Assembly: GCA_013334565.1 (NCBI GenBank)
Contig: JAAXXI010000001.1
Span: forward strand, 1-64,000
Direction of reading: 5' to 3'
Length of the DNA: 64,000 bases
Origin: Chlorobiaceae bacterium
Lineage (GTDB): Bacteria; Bacteroidota; Chlorobiia; Chlorobiales; Chlorobiaceae
Part shown: in pieces, positions 55,021 through 64,000 of the stretch
Layout: every line of letters starts with the position of its first letter
Numbering within the stretch: position 1 is the stretch's first letter
Program-made: the position numbers and the translations under genes
Notes under the pieces: generated by a model
What the model saw: the letters and a program-made list of their open reading frames with translations, nothing else
What the model was told of the DNA's origin: nothing
Database searches by the model: none

Positions 55021-56218
55021 GCCCGTAAATGCAGATCAGGCTGCCGCTGCTATCCCTGGTGAAGAAAAGGAAGGCCCGGTCGTTTTCCCTGATCCGGAAT
55101 TTTTTGCGGATCTCATCGGGTGAAAGCGGAAAATCGCGCCGCTGCACGCTTGCCCCGGCAACGTCAAGCCGGTGCTTTTCAAGGAAAACCCTGAAAGATT
55201 TCGGTTTGAACGGCACCATATCCTCCACCTCGAAAGATCTGCCGGGAAACTGTTCCGGAACGACATCCGCCGTGAGGTAATCGACAGTACCGTTGACGAA
55301 CTCCATCCCGCATTCGGCGGCAACAGTTGAGGCAAGACCGGTCTTGATGATCGCGGGGTCAGGCTCGAACAGGTAACGCCGTACCGATCCGGCGACAACC
55401 CTTCCGGCGCCGATATCTTCTTTTATTTCGATAATTCCGGACGGCCCCTGTCCAAGGCACACCGCTTTCTTCCCGGGACGTGAACCACGAATATGCCCCC
55501 GCTCAAGCAGCAGGAGCAGTTCCCTGCACTCCCCGTCGAGCGAAACCGCCGCTACGAGCGAAAGCGAGGGAAGGAGGATTTCAAGTCCTTTCAGTTCGAG
55601 GGCGGGAGAAGCCTTGATGCAGACCTTCGGGGCTTTGCGGAGCATCAGGTCATGGATGACGGTAACATCAGGGCTTGCCGACTGAAGCCCGACCGACCGT
55701 CGCCCCTGTTCACGCCTTGCCGGATCGACGAATATCCAGTCGAACCGGTCGTCGTCGCAGGAGGCAAGGAACTCAACGCTGTCGGCATGGTGCACCTCGA
55801 CATTCGATATACCCCCCTTTTTGAAGTTGTAAGCTGCTGCCGCGCACATTACCTCGTCCCGCTCGCAGTAATCGACGTTCCCGAACCGGCCGGAAAGTTG
55901 CATCGTATCGATGCCGAGCCCTCCGCTCATATCGATGAGCCGAGTGCCATCCATGAACGAAGCCCTGTAGGCAGCCACCTGTTCGGAGGTGCATTGTTCG
56001 AGAGCGAGAGAGGTATAGATGAGGCCGTGTGCCGAGAGCGAGGATAATTTTTTGAGGGCTTTTTTTCGGCAGGCGATCTGTTCGGCCATCGCCCTGACCG
56101 GAAGGTCCCTGCGGTCATGGAACCTCATGGAGAAAGCCGCGGGGTCATCCTTGCAATGGAGGGCAAGCTGTTCCTGCACCTTCGGTTCGATCAGCCTGTG
56201 CAGTTCTTCAAGGGTCAT
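55004..56218 (-). CDS. Class I methyltransferase with THUMP-like C-terminal domain
   Basis: A 404-residue protein: an N-terminal helical region, a SAM-binding core (LIDMSGGLGIDTMQLS as motif I, YCERDE, then FDWIFVDPARREQGRR as motif IV), and a C-terminal domain with SFEVEDMVPFKPKSFR and GASVQRRDFPLSPDEIRKKF, as in the THUMP-like family. The DPAR motif suggests an RNA target. The target is not known. It starts 15 bases after the acyl-CoA ligase gene on the same strand. Confidence 0.85.
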   Translation of the reverse strand: MTLEELHRLIEPKVQEQLALHCKDDPAAFSMRFHDRRDLPVRAMAEQIACRKKALKKLSSLSAHGLIYTSLALEQCTSEQVAAYRASFMDGTRLIDMSGGLGIDTMQLSGRFGNVDYCERDEVMCAAAAYNFKKGGISNVEVHHADSVEFLASCDDDRFDWIFVDPARREQGRRSVGLQSASPDVTVIHDLMLRKAPKVCIKASPALELKGLEILLPSLSLVAAVSLDGECRELLLLLERGHIRGSRPGKKAVCLGQGPSGIIEIKEDIGAGRVVAGSVRRYLFEPDPAIIKTGLASTVAAECGMEFVNGTVDYLTADVVPEQFPGRSFEVEDMVPFKPKSFRVFLEKHRLDVAGASVQRRDFPLSPDEIRKKFRIRENDRAFLFFTRDSSGSLICIYGLRFLP

Positions 56219-56233
56219 GGACAGCTTCCCCTT

Positions 56234-57931
56234 CTATCGGGACACTTCCTCGACCGCCAGATGGGCTTCGACAAGTTTGCGGCGGAGCACTTTGCCTACC
56301 GTCGATTTCGGTAGCGTATCCGTGAACTGGATATGTTTTGGGACCTTGTATGCCGCCAGGTCCTTGCGGCAGTGTTCGCGAAGCTCTTCGACCGTAAGGC
56401 TGCAACCCTTCCGCAGGACGACCCATGCTTTGACCGCCTCGCCGTAATAGGGATCCGGAACGCCGGCCACGCCAACCTCGTGCACCGCCGGATGCATGGC
56501 GATAACTTCTTCGACATCGCGGGGCCATACCTGGAAACCGCTCGGCTTGATCACATCTTTCTTGCGGTCCACGATAAACACGTACCCGTCCTCGTCAAGG
56601 TACCCAAGGTCTCCCGTGTAGAGCCAGCCTTCCCTGATAACCGATGCCGTTTCCTCGGGGTGCTGCCAGTATTCCCGCATGAGCTGCGGCGCCTTCATGA
56701 TGATTTCGCCTATCTCGAGCTCCGGAAGAATATCGCTGCCGTTTTCAGCATCGACAATCCTGATCTCGACATCCGGTAACGGAACGCCGACCGAGCCCGG
56801 CTTGTACTTGCCCATGATCGGGGTGAAAACCGCCGCGAGGGCTGATTCGGTCAGGCTGTAGGCTTCGATGATCTTGCCTCCCGTGACTTCCTCGAAACGT
56901 TTTTTCGTTTCGAGCATCAACGGTGCTGCGCCTGAAACACAGAGCTTCAAAGATTTCAGGATGGTATGGTCCCGTTTCACCCGGGGATGGTTCAGGATGG
57001 CGGAAAACAGGGTCGGAACTCCGGGGAGCACTGCGGGCCTGAGCGTTTTGATCGTATGAAGCAGATCGTCGATATCCTTGGGGTTCGGGATCACGGCAAG
57101 CGGATAACGCTCCACGAGCGCCGCCGACAGGATGCCAACCTGTGCATAGACGTGGAAAAGGGGAAGGTTGAGCAGGATCATGTCCTGGCGGCTGTCAAGG
57201 ATCACCTTGAACCAGCTTGCCACCTGCATGCCGGTGATGACGATGTTCCTGTGCGTGATCACCACACACTTGGGATTGCCGGTCGTACCGCCTGAAAACA
57301 GGAAAACCGCAGGATTGTCATGATGAACGGTCTGACGGATGGATTCCGCCGAAGTATGTTCGGACAGCAGGTCCTGAAGCCAGGAGTCCCCCTCGGCAAG
57401 GGTGACCCGGTGCCCGTCCTTTTTTTCTTTCAGCAACGAAAAAAGGAGCTTCGTCACCGGCGGCAGGTACTCCTTGATATTGGTGACGACCACCCGCCGG
57501 ACCCTTGAATCGGGCTGGACCTTTTTGAATTTTTCATAAAAGGAGCTGAGAACGATGGCGGTTTCCGCTCCGCATTCGTTCAGGGCATATTCGATTTCGT
57601 TTTCCGTGTAGAGGGGATTGATCGGGACGACGATCGCCCCGGCCTTCCAAATCCCGAATTCACAGATGATCATCTGCGGGGAGTTCGGCATCAGGAGCAC
57701 CACCCGGTCGCCCTTTCCGACGCCAAGGCCCAGGAGCGCACAGGCAAAGGCATTGCTTTTCCGTTCGAGCTCCGCGTAAGAGAGCTTGGCCCCCTTGAAA
57801 TGCAGCACCGGAATGTTCGGTTCTTCCTCCGCACTCCTTCGCACGTAATTTACCAGGCTCTCTTCAGGGTAGGGGTGAAGGGAATGGGGAACGTTCTTGT
57901 CGTAGTGCTTGATCCAGGGCTTCTCTGACAT
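56234..57931 (-). CDS. Long-chain fatty-acid-CoA ligase
   Basis: A 565-residue AMP-forming enzyme with FLFSGGTTGNPKCVVITHRN (P-loop-like motif A3), AYSLTESAL (A5), YTGDLGYLDEDGY (A7) and DRKKDVIKPSGFQVWPRD (A8), and the C-terminal lysine region GKVLRRKL. It activates fatty acids to acyl-AMP and then acyl-CoA. It lies 69 bases downstream of bioA, so it may be read from the biotin operon, but nothing ties it to pimelate. A stand-alone role is equally likely. Confidence 0.9.
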   Translation of the reverse strand: MSEKPWIKHYDKNVPHSLHPYPEESLVNYVRRSAEEEPNIPVLHFKGAKLSYAELERKSNAFACALLGLGVGKGDRVVLLMPNSPQMIICEFGIWKAGAIVVPINPLYTENEIEYALNECGAETAIVLSSFYEKFKKVQPDSRVRRVVVTNIKEYLPPVTKLLFSLLKEKKDGHRVTLAEGDSWLQDLLSEHTSAESIRQTVHHDNPAVFLFSGGTTGNPKCVVITHRNIVITGMQVASWFKVILDSRQDMILLNLPLFHVYAQVGILSAALVERYPLAVIPNPKDIDDLLHTIKTLRPAVLPGVPTLFSAILNHPRVKRDHTILKSLKLCVSGAAPLMLETKKRFEEVTGGKIIEAYSLTESALAAVFTPIMGKYKPGSVGVPLPDVEIRIVDAENGSDILPELEIGEIIMKAPQLMREYWQHPEETASVIREGWLYTGDLGYLDEDGYVFIVDRKKDVIKPSGFQVWPRDVEEVIAMHPAVHEVGVAGVPDPYYGEAVKAWVVLRKGCSLTVEELREHCRKDLAAYKVPKHIQFTDTLPKSTVGKVLRRKLVEAHLAVEEVSR

Positions 57932-58000
57932 ATGCTGCCTGCGGAAAATTTATGATAAAACTGTATTGTACGCTCTTCGGCGATAAAAAACAAAGATTCG

Positions 58001-59302
58001 TCACGTTCCGGAACTGACATGCCGAACCGCGTCGCACAGTTCTTCGAGCTCACCGTCCCCGATGATGAAGGGAGGCATGAGGTAGACCAGCCTGCCGAAC
58101 GGCCTTATCCATACGCCTCTCCGGATAAACTCTTTCTGCAGGGCTGCCATGTCGACAGGGTTCCGAAGCTCAACGACGCCGATAGCCCCGAGCACCCTCA
58201 CATCCTCAACCTCCGCATGTGAGCGGCACGGCTCCAGTCCAGAACGGAGCTTCCGCTCAATTCGTTTCACCGAGCCCTGCCAGTCGAAGGTCTCCAGAAG
58301 ATCGATGCTGGCGCAGGCTACGGCACAGGCAAGAGGGTTCGCCATGAAAGTAGGGCCGTGCATGAAGAGGCCCGGTTCGCCCGAACAGATACCTTCGGCA
58401 ACCGCGTCGGTTGCCACGGTTGCGGCAAGCGTCATGTACCCTCCCGTGAGCGCTTTGCCCACGCAGATGATATCGGGGACGGTCCCTGCATGTTCGAGCG
58501 CGAACATTTTTCCTGTCCGCCCGAAACCGGTCGCGATCTCATCGAAAATCAGGAGCGCGTCGAAACGGTCGCACAGTTCCCTCAGGCGGACCAGGTAATC
58601 CGGTGAATAAAACCGCATCCCACCGGCTCCCTGGACGACCGGCTCGATGATGACGGCGGCGATTTCCTCGTGATGCCTTTCGAGTTTCATGCCAAGGTCG
58701 GCAATGTCATCCTCGCTGCACGGTTCGTCAAACCTGCACGATGGCGCCGCCGCGAAGTACTGTTCGGGAAATGCGCCCCTGAAGAGGCCGTGCATTCCCG
58801 TCACCGGGTCGCAGACCGACATGGCGGCAAAGGTATCCCCGTGGTACCCCGAACGGACGGTGAGAAGGCGTTTTTTCCCCGGCCGGCCGCATGCCGCCCA
58901 GTACTGCAAAGCCATTTTGATTGCAACTTCGACGGATACAGAACCTGAATCGCTGAAAAAAACTTTCCCGAGGGCATCGGGCAGGAGCCCCGCAAGGCGC
59001 TTCGCCAGGTTCACTGCAGGAGCATGGGTAAAACCGCCGAACATCACATGGCTCATCTCCCGGAGCTGTCGTTCGACCGCACCGTTCAGTGCCGGATGGT
59101 TGTAGCCGTGGATGGCCGCCCACCACGAAGACATCCCGTCGATGAGCTTCGTGCCGTCCTCGAGCTCGATATGGACCCCAGACGCTCGCCTGACCGGATA
59201 AACCGGCAGCGGATCGGTAACCGAAGTATAGGGATGCCAGATATGGGAACGGTCGAAATCGAGGTCGATCGAGCCGGATACGCTGCCCTTGGACATGTTC
59301 AT
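58001..59302 (-). CDS. bioA: Adenosylmethionine-8-amino-7-oxononanoate aminotransferase
   Basis: A 433-residue class III aminotransferase: [36 protein letters not shown] (DAPA-type substrate loop), [49 protein letters not shown] and PLP lysine in [11 protein letters not shown]. It makes 7,8-diaminopelargonate. Its ATG overlaps the bioD stop by four bases. It is the last bio gene of the operon. Confidence 0.96.
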   Translation of the reverse strand: MNMSKGSVSGSIDLDFDRSHIWHPYTSVTDPLPVYPVRRASGVHIELEDGTKLIDGMSSWWAAIHGYNHPALNGAVERQLREMSHVMFGGFTHAPAVNLAKRLAGLLPDALGKVFFSDSGSVSVEVAIKMALQYWAACGRPGKKRLLTVRSGYHGDTFAAMSVCDPVTGMHGLFRGAFPEQYFAAAPSCRFDEPCSEDDIADLGMKLERHHEEIAAVIIEPVVQGAGGMRFYSPDYLVRLRELCDRFDALLIFDEIATGFGRTGKMFALEHAGTVPDIICVGKALTGGYMTLAATVATDAVAEGICSGEPGLFMHGPTFMANPLACAVACASIDLLETFDWQGSVKRIERKLRSGLEPCRSHAEVEDVRVLGAIGVVELRNPVDMAALQKEFIRRGVWIRPFGRLVYLMPPFIIGDGELEELCDAVRHVSSGT

Positions 59303-59994
59303 TGTGGATTAGCCTGTCGTTGGGGAAACATTGCCGTGATATCGCTGGGCCCGAACCCTTCGGTGCCAAGGTCGATCACCGGTGCTGCGCAGCCCCAGCG
59401 CCCGAGGAAGTGCCGGATAACGTCCCGCGTGTCGCCCGAAATGGGCTCGCCCGGGTCCTGGTAACGATTGTAGATGACCGCCTTCAGGGTTATGCCTCTT
59501 TTCAGGCAGGCCTCGATCGAAAGCAGCGTATGGTTGATGCTTCCCAGCCTCGGCATGGTGACGAGCAGAAGCGGATAACCGGCATCGCGCAGATAATCGG
59601 CAAAAAGCAGATCGGGAGTGAGCGGCACCATAAGGCCCCCTGCGCCTTCGAGCAGTACGATCTCGTACTGACGCTGCAGCGCGAAGGTCGCCCTGCGGAT
59701 TTTCATGACATCGATTTCGCTTCCCTCAAGGCGGGCGGCAAGGTGAGGAGAAGAGGGGTACCTGAAGATGTAGGGACAGGTGTGCCCTTCCCGGTCGGCA
59801 TCGAGCAGCCCAGTGCCCATGAGGCGGCGGTGCTCGATGATGTCTTCAGGGATCCCGTCGGTACCGGTCTGGGTAATTTTCTGGGTGATGACCCTGCGGT
59901 CTTCCCTGAGAAGGGCGGCGGCAAGGGTGCCGGCAGCGAATGTTTTCCCCACACCGGTGTCGATACCGGATATGGCAATGACGGATCCTTTCAT
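59299..59994 (-). CDS. bioD: Dethiobiotin synthetase
   Basis: A 231-residue BioD with the P-loop [42 protein letters not shown] and [17 protein letters not shown]. It closes the ureido ring using CO2 and ATP. Four-base ATGA overlaps join it to bioC before and bioA after. Confidence 0.95.
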   Translation of the reverse strand: MKGSVIAISGIDTGVGKTFAAGTLAAALLREDRRVITQKITQTGTDGIPEDIIEHRRLMGTGLLDADREGHTCPYIFRYPSSPHLAARLEGSEIDVMKIRRATFALQRQYEIVLLEGAGGLMVPLTPDLLFADYLRDAGYPLLLVTMPRLGSINHTLLSIEACLKRGITLKAVIYNRYQDPGEPISGDTRDVIRHFLGRWGCAAPVIDLGTEGFGPSDITAMFPQRQANPQ

Positions 59995-60764
59995 GAGTAC
60001 GTTGTTTTCAGGCAGCAGTAAATCGGATGATAGGTAAGGGAAACCCCGTCACGCGAGGAAAACCGCTCGCGGTAGGAATCGAGAAAATCGAGATAGCGGC
60101 TTTTCGTCCAGTATCTCCGGGATATCCCGTTCACTCCGGTGGCACGGATATGGCGAAGTACGGCCTCGGGAGAGCTGAATTCCATTTTCACCTGTTCCTC
60201 CCGGCACTCACAGCTTTCGAAGTACCTGCCCGCAAGCCGTTCGATCGTTTCGAGGGAGCGGTAGGCGAGGCCGGTTTGCCCGACAGCGGATATCTCGTGC
60301 ATGTTCAGCGGTCCGAAGGTGCTGAACGCGAGCATGCCTCCGGGATTGAGGCTGCGGCGGGCCTTCAGCAGAAAACCCTCGAAGTCTTCGAGCCACTGCA
60401 GGGTCGCATTGGAAAGCACGAGGTCCAGGCCGTCCGGCATCGCCCCGCCGGATTCGATATCCCCGTCGATAAATCCGAATTCACCGACAGGAAAGCGCTC
60501 GAATACTTTTTTGAGATATGCGTGGCTTTCATCAACCAGGTCATTGGCGAAATAGCTCCCGACCCGGCAACGTTTCAGCAGTTCCCCGGTCAGCGCGCCC
60601 GTCCCCGAGCCGACTTCGAAGACACGTCCGAACGAACGCTCCACGCATGACCTGCAGATCATATCCGACAGCTCCGATGCCATCGCATTCTGGACGACGG
60701 CATGCTCGGCATACGTGGAGAGCGACTTCCGGAACCGTTCCCGAACGAGCTTTTTGTCGATCAT
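59991..60764 (-). CDS. bioC: Malonyl-ACP O-methyltransferase BioC
   Basis: A 257-residue methyltransferase from ATG 60764, chosen because it makes an ATGA overlap with bioG; the frame extends further upstream but into bioG. RFRKSLSTYAEHAVVQN is the BioC N-terminal signature, followed by VFEVGSGTGALTGEL (SAM motif I) and LVLSNATLQWLEDFEGFL. BioC methylates malonyl-ACP so that fatty acid synthesis can build a pimeloyl chain. It is followed by bioD with another ATGA overlap. Confidence 0.93.
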   Translation of the reverse strand: MIDKKLVRERFRKSLSTYAEHAVVQNAMASELSDMICRSCVERSFGRVFEVGSGTGALTGELLKRCRVGSYFANDLVDESHAYLKKVFERFPVGEFGFIDGDIESGGAMPDGLDLVLSNATLQWLEDFEGFLLKARRSLNPGGMLAFSTFGPLNMHEISAVGQTGLAYRSLETIERLAGRYFESCECREEQVKMEFSSPEAVLRHIRATGVNGISRRYWTKSRYLDFLDSYRERFSSRDGVSLTYHPIYCCLKTTYS

Positions 60765-61447
60765 CCCATGCATTCGAGCACCTCCGTGAAAGTCCTGAAA
60801 TGGTAAAACGGAAAATGCGGCATCTCGGCGATGATGGTCTGGGGCACCCCTTTCCATGCATTGAACTGGTTCGAAGCGGGAAAAATCATGTCCCTGCCCC
60901 CGATGATCGCATGGCTGTACTGCCAGGATGCCGGTGAATCGGCAATCTCAGAACGGAGATGGTCGCCGAGGCATGCAAGCTCTTCGAGCTGGTCGGCGGT
61001 GTCCCTGCCGGGTGAGTGCATCGAAAACAGATCGAGCACCTCGCCGCTGCCGCACATCCTGCGGGTGAAACGCTTCCTGTTCTCGTCCGAATAGCCCGAA
61101 AGCGTCGCATTGAAAATATCGGGAGGTATCCCCTCGGAAACGCTGACGGGGTTGCGCGTCCCGTTGACGGCGATGGCCCTGTGGACCCGTTCGAGCCCTG
61201 CATGCTGTGCCGCCCAGACGCCGAACGACCAGGCCACGACCGTTATCCTGCCGTAACATTCAGACAGTGCGGCAAAATCCACCTCCGGCTGAAGGGAGAG
61301 GTAGTCGGAACAGGCGAGCAGGTCCGCCGGAAACTCGTCTGCGCACTGATCATAAAGGAAAGAAGCGATACGGTCGTCCATGCCCCATCCGTTGAAAAAG
61401 AGCACCACTTCATCAACGCCCCGGTTTTTCAGCCATGTGGTCTTCAT
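60761..61447 (-). CDS. bioG: Pimeloyl-ACP methyl ester esterase BioG
   Basis: A 228-residue alpha/beta-hydrolase of the BioG (DUF452) family from ATG 61447: VVLFFNGWGMDD (oxyanion region), the nucleophile elbow VAWSFGVWAA, RMCGSGE, and the late PHFPFYHF histidine. BioG removes the methyl group from pimeloyl-ACP methyl ester, the role BioH plays in Escherichia coli. The start overlaps the bioF stop by ATGA, and the stop overlaps the bioC start. Confidence 0.92.
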   Translation of the reverse strand: MKTTWLKNRGVDEVVLFFNGWGMDDRIASFLYDQCADEFPADLLACSDYLSLQPEVDFAALSECYGRITVVAWSFGVWAAQHAGLERVHRAIAVNGTRNPVSVSEGIPPDIFNATLSGYSDENRKRFTRRMCGSGEVLDLFSMHSPGRDTADQLEELACLGDHLRSEIADSPASWQYSHAIIGGRDMIFPASNQFNAWKGVPQTIIAEMPHFPFYHFRTFTEVLECMG

Positions 61448-62634
61448 CTTCCGGCTCTCCCGAGGAAAAGGTCCGGAAGGGGGGCAAGATCTTCCCATTC
61501 GAGAATGGAACGGAGAGAAATCCTCACCCTGGCGGTATTCTGAGGGACGGTCGGCGGACGGACGGGAAGGCAGAGAAACCCGCTCTCCCTGAGCCGCTGC
61601 GCCAGGCTTACCGCCCGCTCATCGGTCCGGGTGATGACCGGAACGATATGGCTCTCGCCCGGGACGTCAAATCCGCACGCAACAAGTTCGCTGCGCAACC
61701 GCGATGCGATCTGCTGCAGATGCTCCCTCCGGGAGGCCATCGGCACCTGCCCGCGCAGAGTCAGAAGGCTCCAGCCGAGAACCGCGGGAGGAAGGGCGGT
61801 GGTGAAGATGAACGGCCGCACCGTGTTGACGAGGTAATCCCTGAAAAGGGAATCCATCACGGCATAAGCCCCCGTGGAGGCGAATGATTTTCCGAAGGTG
61901 CCGATAACGATATCGATCTCTTTTTGCAACCCCGACACTTCACAGAGGCCGAGCCCCGTTTTACCGAAAACGCCTGCCCCGTGGGCCTCATCGACGAGCA
62001 GCACCGCGTGGTGGCGCTTTTTCAAGGCCACGAGCTTTTCAAGGTCGGCAAGGTCGCCGTCCATGCTGAATACGGATTCCGTGACGATGAACACCTGGCG
62101 GTAACGGCCTTCCGCCGCGGCAAGAAGTTCCTCGAGATGGCCGTAATCCCGGTGCCTGTAGCGCTGAGACTGCGCTTCGGCGAGCCTCATGCCGTCAATG
62201 ATGCTCGCATGGTTCAGTTTGTCGCTGAGAATGAGGTCGTGGCGGCCGCTCAAAGCCGGAAGGATGCCGATGTTGGCATGGTAACCGCTGTTGAAAACCA
62301 GTGCAGCCTGTCGGCCGTAAAGCCTGGACAGCTCATTCTCGAGCTGAGTGTAGAGCGGATGGTTTCCCGTCAGGAGCCTCGAGGAGGAACTGGTCATGGA
62401 ATAGCCCTTCGAACGGCACTCGTCGAGGTAACTGTCGAGAAGCTCACTGTCGTCGCCAATACCGAGGTAATCGTTCGAAGAGAGGTTGAGGAGCCGGCGG
62501 CCGTCCAGTTCGAGGTACTTGCCCGTCCGTGCGGTAACCGGAGGCAGCGCCCTGAAACGATCCACCTTCCGAAGCTCCGAGAGCTCCCGCTCCATTCGTG
62601 CCCTCAATTCGTGCATCCCGTAACCTGCGTTCAA
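61444..62634 (-). CDS. bioF: 8-amino-7-oxononanoate synthase
   Basis: A 396-residue alpha-oxoamine synthase: [62 protein letters not shown] and the PLP lysine in [13 protein letters not shown]. It joins pimeloyl-ACP (or CoA) and alanine. The TTG start at 62634 forms a TTGA overlap with bioB; ATG at 62616 is the alternative. Confidence 0.95.
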   Translation of the reverse strand: MNAGYGMHELRARMERELSELRKVDRFRALPPVTARTGKYLELDGRRLLNLSSNDYLGIGDDSELLDSYLDECRSKGYSMTSSSSRLLTGNHPLYTQLENELSRLYGRQAALVFNSGYHANIGILPALSGRHDLILSDKLNHASIIDGMRLAEAQSQRYRHRDYGHLEELLAAAEGRYRQVFIVTESVFSMDGDLADLEKLVALKKRHHAVLLVDEAHGAGVFGKTGLGLCEVSGLQKEIDIVIGTFGKSFASTGAYAVMDSLFRDYLVNTVRPFIFTTALPPAVLGWSLLTLRGQVPMASRREHLQQIASRLRSELVACGFDVPGESHIVPVITRTDERAVSLAQRLRESGFLCLPVRPPTVPQNTARVRISLRSILEWEDLAPLPDLFLGRAGR

Positions 62635-63653
62635 TTGAAACAGGCTATCTGCTGGGCAAACCTGCGGTCTTCGGCAACATCCCGTCCTCTTGTCGTCAGG
62701 TAGCCGCCCGTCAGGAATCCGTTCGCCCCGGAAAGCATGAGCAGGCCCTGGAAATCCTTCATGACCGTCTCCCTGCCAGCCGCGAACTTGATGATTTTAG
62801 CGGGATGCGCGAGGCGGCAGATCGCGAAGGTTTTCACGATGTCCGTCAGGCAGACTGGCTCGTTGCGGGCAACCGGCGTACCCTCGATCGGCACAAGCAC
62901 GTTGAGCGGAATGACGGTGACGTCGAGCTCCTGCAGGGCGAATATCATGTCGATGCGGTCGGACATGGTTTCGCCGACCCCCATGATGCCTCCGCAGCAG
63001 ACAGAAATACCGTTCTTCCTCAGCAGCCTGATCGTCTCGATGCGATCCCCGATGCCGTGCGTGTCGGAAATGAGCTCCCGGTAACGGTCCGGAGCTACCT
63101 GAATATTGATGTTGTAGTGGGCGATACCGTGCCGTGCAAGCTCGGCGGCTGTCTCCTCGCCGAGCACACCGAGCGACGCACAGACGTTCAGTCCGGGAAG
63201 TTCCGCATGCAGCCTGTCGATCATGGCGAGCAGGCGCCGGAATTCTCCGGACATCTTTTTGAAGCCGTACCCGCTCGTCACGATGCCGAAATGCGAAACG
63301 CCCTCCGCTACGGCATGCCGCGCTTCGATCAGGACCGACTCCTCGCTGACGAGATCGTAGACCTCGATGTTCGCATTGTTGTGTTTGGATTGCGCGCAGA
63401 AACGGCAGTTTTCCCCGCATATCCCCGATTTGGCGTTCATGATGGAGCACGCATGGAATTCGCCGGTTTCCGCTGGAGCACCATACCTGTTCCTTACCTT
63501 GTTTGCAAGGGAAGCGAGGTCGAGCACATGCTCCCCGGAAAGCCTTGAAAGCAGGAGAGCATCTTCCTTCCCGATAGGCTCTCCGGTTTCGAGGACACGA
63601 TATGCGGCGGCAAGCGCCGGATGGAGAAAGTTCATCTGATTTTCCTTGTTCAT
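62631..63653 (-). CDS. bioB: Biotin synthase
   Basis: A 340-residue radical-SAM enzyme with the cluster motif [13 protein letters not shown] (Cys79, 83, 86), [45 protein letters not shown] and [10 protein letters not shown]. It inserts sulfur into dethiobiotin. The start overlaps the birA stop by ATGA, and the stop overlaps bioF. Confidence 0.97.
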   Translation of the reverse strand: MNKENQMNFLHPALAAAYRVLETGEPIGKEDALLLSRLSGEHVLDLASLANKVRNRYGAPAETGEFHACSIMNAKSGICGENCRFCAQSKHNNANIEVYDLVSEESVLIEARHAVAEGVSHFGIVTSGYGFKKMSGEFRRLLAMIDRLHAELPGLNVCASLGVLGEETAAELARHGIAHYNINIQVAPDRYRELISDTHGIGDRIETIRLLRKNGISVCCGGIMGVGETMSDRIDMIFALQELDVTVIPLNVLVPIEGTPVARNEPVCLTDIVKTFAICRLAHPAKIIKFAAGRETVMKDFQGLLMLSGANGFLTGGYLTTRGRDVAEDRRFAQQIACFN

Positions 63654-64000
63654 GGTTGTTCTTTTCTGATATGGGCCTCCCCGGAGGCGACAAAAAGCGG
63701 GCGACCGTCCGCGCCAAGAAGGATAAGCTCCCCTCCCGGGGCAATTCCCGCCACTTTTCCCCGGATGGTCTGCCTGTGCTGATCCACAGCCACCTCCCTG
63801 GCGTTGAGGTACGAATGCTCTTCAAGGTACGGCACGATGAACGAGAGGTCGTCCTTTGAGAGCCATTCGCGATAGAGCGGTTCGAAATGGTTCAGTACTC
63901 CCGCGAGCAGTTCCGGCCGGCAAACAGCACCTCCCGTTTCCAGGGCAAGCGAGGTTGCCATGTGCTGCAGTTCAGGTGAAAAACCTGACTGGTTCACGTT
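63650..64000 (-). CDS. birA: Biotin-protein ligase BirA, C-terminal part
   Basis: The frame runs off the right edge, so only about 116 C-terminal residues are seen. They hold the end of the catalytic core ([19 protein letters not shown]) and the small C-terminal SH3-like domain ([19 protein letters not shown]). The ligase attaches biotin to carboxylases and, if it has an N-terminal helix-turn-helix domain, may repress the bio operon. That part lies outside the window, so this cannot be said. It is first among the visible genes of the operon. Confidence 0.82.
   Translation of the reverse strand, partial: NVNQSGFSPELQHMATSLALETGGAVCRPELLAGVLNHFEPLYREWLSKDDLSFIVPYLEEHSYLNAREVAVDQHRQTIRGKVAGIAPGGELILLGADGRPLFVASGEAHIRKEQP

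Overview
The window looks like chromosome of a green sulfur bacterium (Chlorobiaceae) or a close relative. This is inferred from the gene set (ResB/CcsA cytochrome c maturation, GlgE with a TreS-maltokinase fusion, KdsA/KdsC, an OstA-type protein, a birA-bioBFGCDA operon), from weak Shine-Dalgarno use, and from a GC-rich core broken by an AT-richer accessory block. No 16S rRNA or tRNA gene was recognised, so the assignment is not proven. The window opens inside a resB-like gene and closes inside birA.

Layout. 1-1.4 kb: cytochrome c biogenesis pair. 1.9-5.5 kb: two tandem, diverged Na/Pi-cotransporter paralogues. 5.5-14.4 kb: accessory block. It holds a Clp-fold (SDH-type) serine proteinase with an overlapping small ORF, an intact IS256-family element wedged between relics of two other transposases, a protein with a PD-(D/E)XK-like motif, and a 1432-residue NACHT NTPase with a putative C-terminal PD-(D/E)XK nuclease. 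The last two genes form a candidate anti-phage system lying just downstream of mnmE. 14.4-19.7 kb: mnmE, an SDR, mazG, a nucleotidyltransferase/partner pair, a methyltransferase and an esterase. 19.8-25.2 kb: treS-mak and glgE. 25.4-34 kb: prfB with its programmed frameshift, a phosphoesterase, a large unknown membrane protein, about 1 kb of structured non-coding DNA, an outer-membrane barrel protein, an epimerase-like protein, an LptA/OstA-like protein and an FmdB zinc ribbon. 34-43.8 kb: recO, hemL, DUF190, a SOUL lipoprotein, ruvX, pyrE, tyrA, nadK, an unknown gene, kdsC and kdsA. 43.9-50.3 kb: a half-length ClpB, a GH3 enzyme, a proline-rich repeat protein, sixA, gpsA, plsY and purM. 50.3-57.9 kb: a palindromic repeat cluster, lysC, an NlpC/P60 lipoprotein, prmA, ppx, a THUMP-like methyltransferase and an acyl-CoA ligase. 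58-64 kb: birA-bioB-bioF-bioG-bioC-bioD-bioA, in which every junction is a 4-base overlap.

How the genes work together. GlgE extends alpha-glucan from maltose-1-phosphate, and the maltokinase half of the TreS fusion supplies that substrate. BioC and BioG make pimeloyl-ACP by the methyl-ester route for BioF-BioA-BioD-BioB, and BirA uses the biotin. KdsA, KdsC and the OstA-like protein serve LPS. GpsA and PlsY serve phospholipid synthesis. The most novel-looking items are the NACHT-nuclease locus, a KdsC with proline in place of its catalytic aspartate, the single-AAA ClpB, and a family of short inverted-repeat elements sitting directly upstream of start codons.
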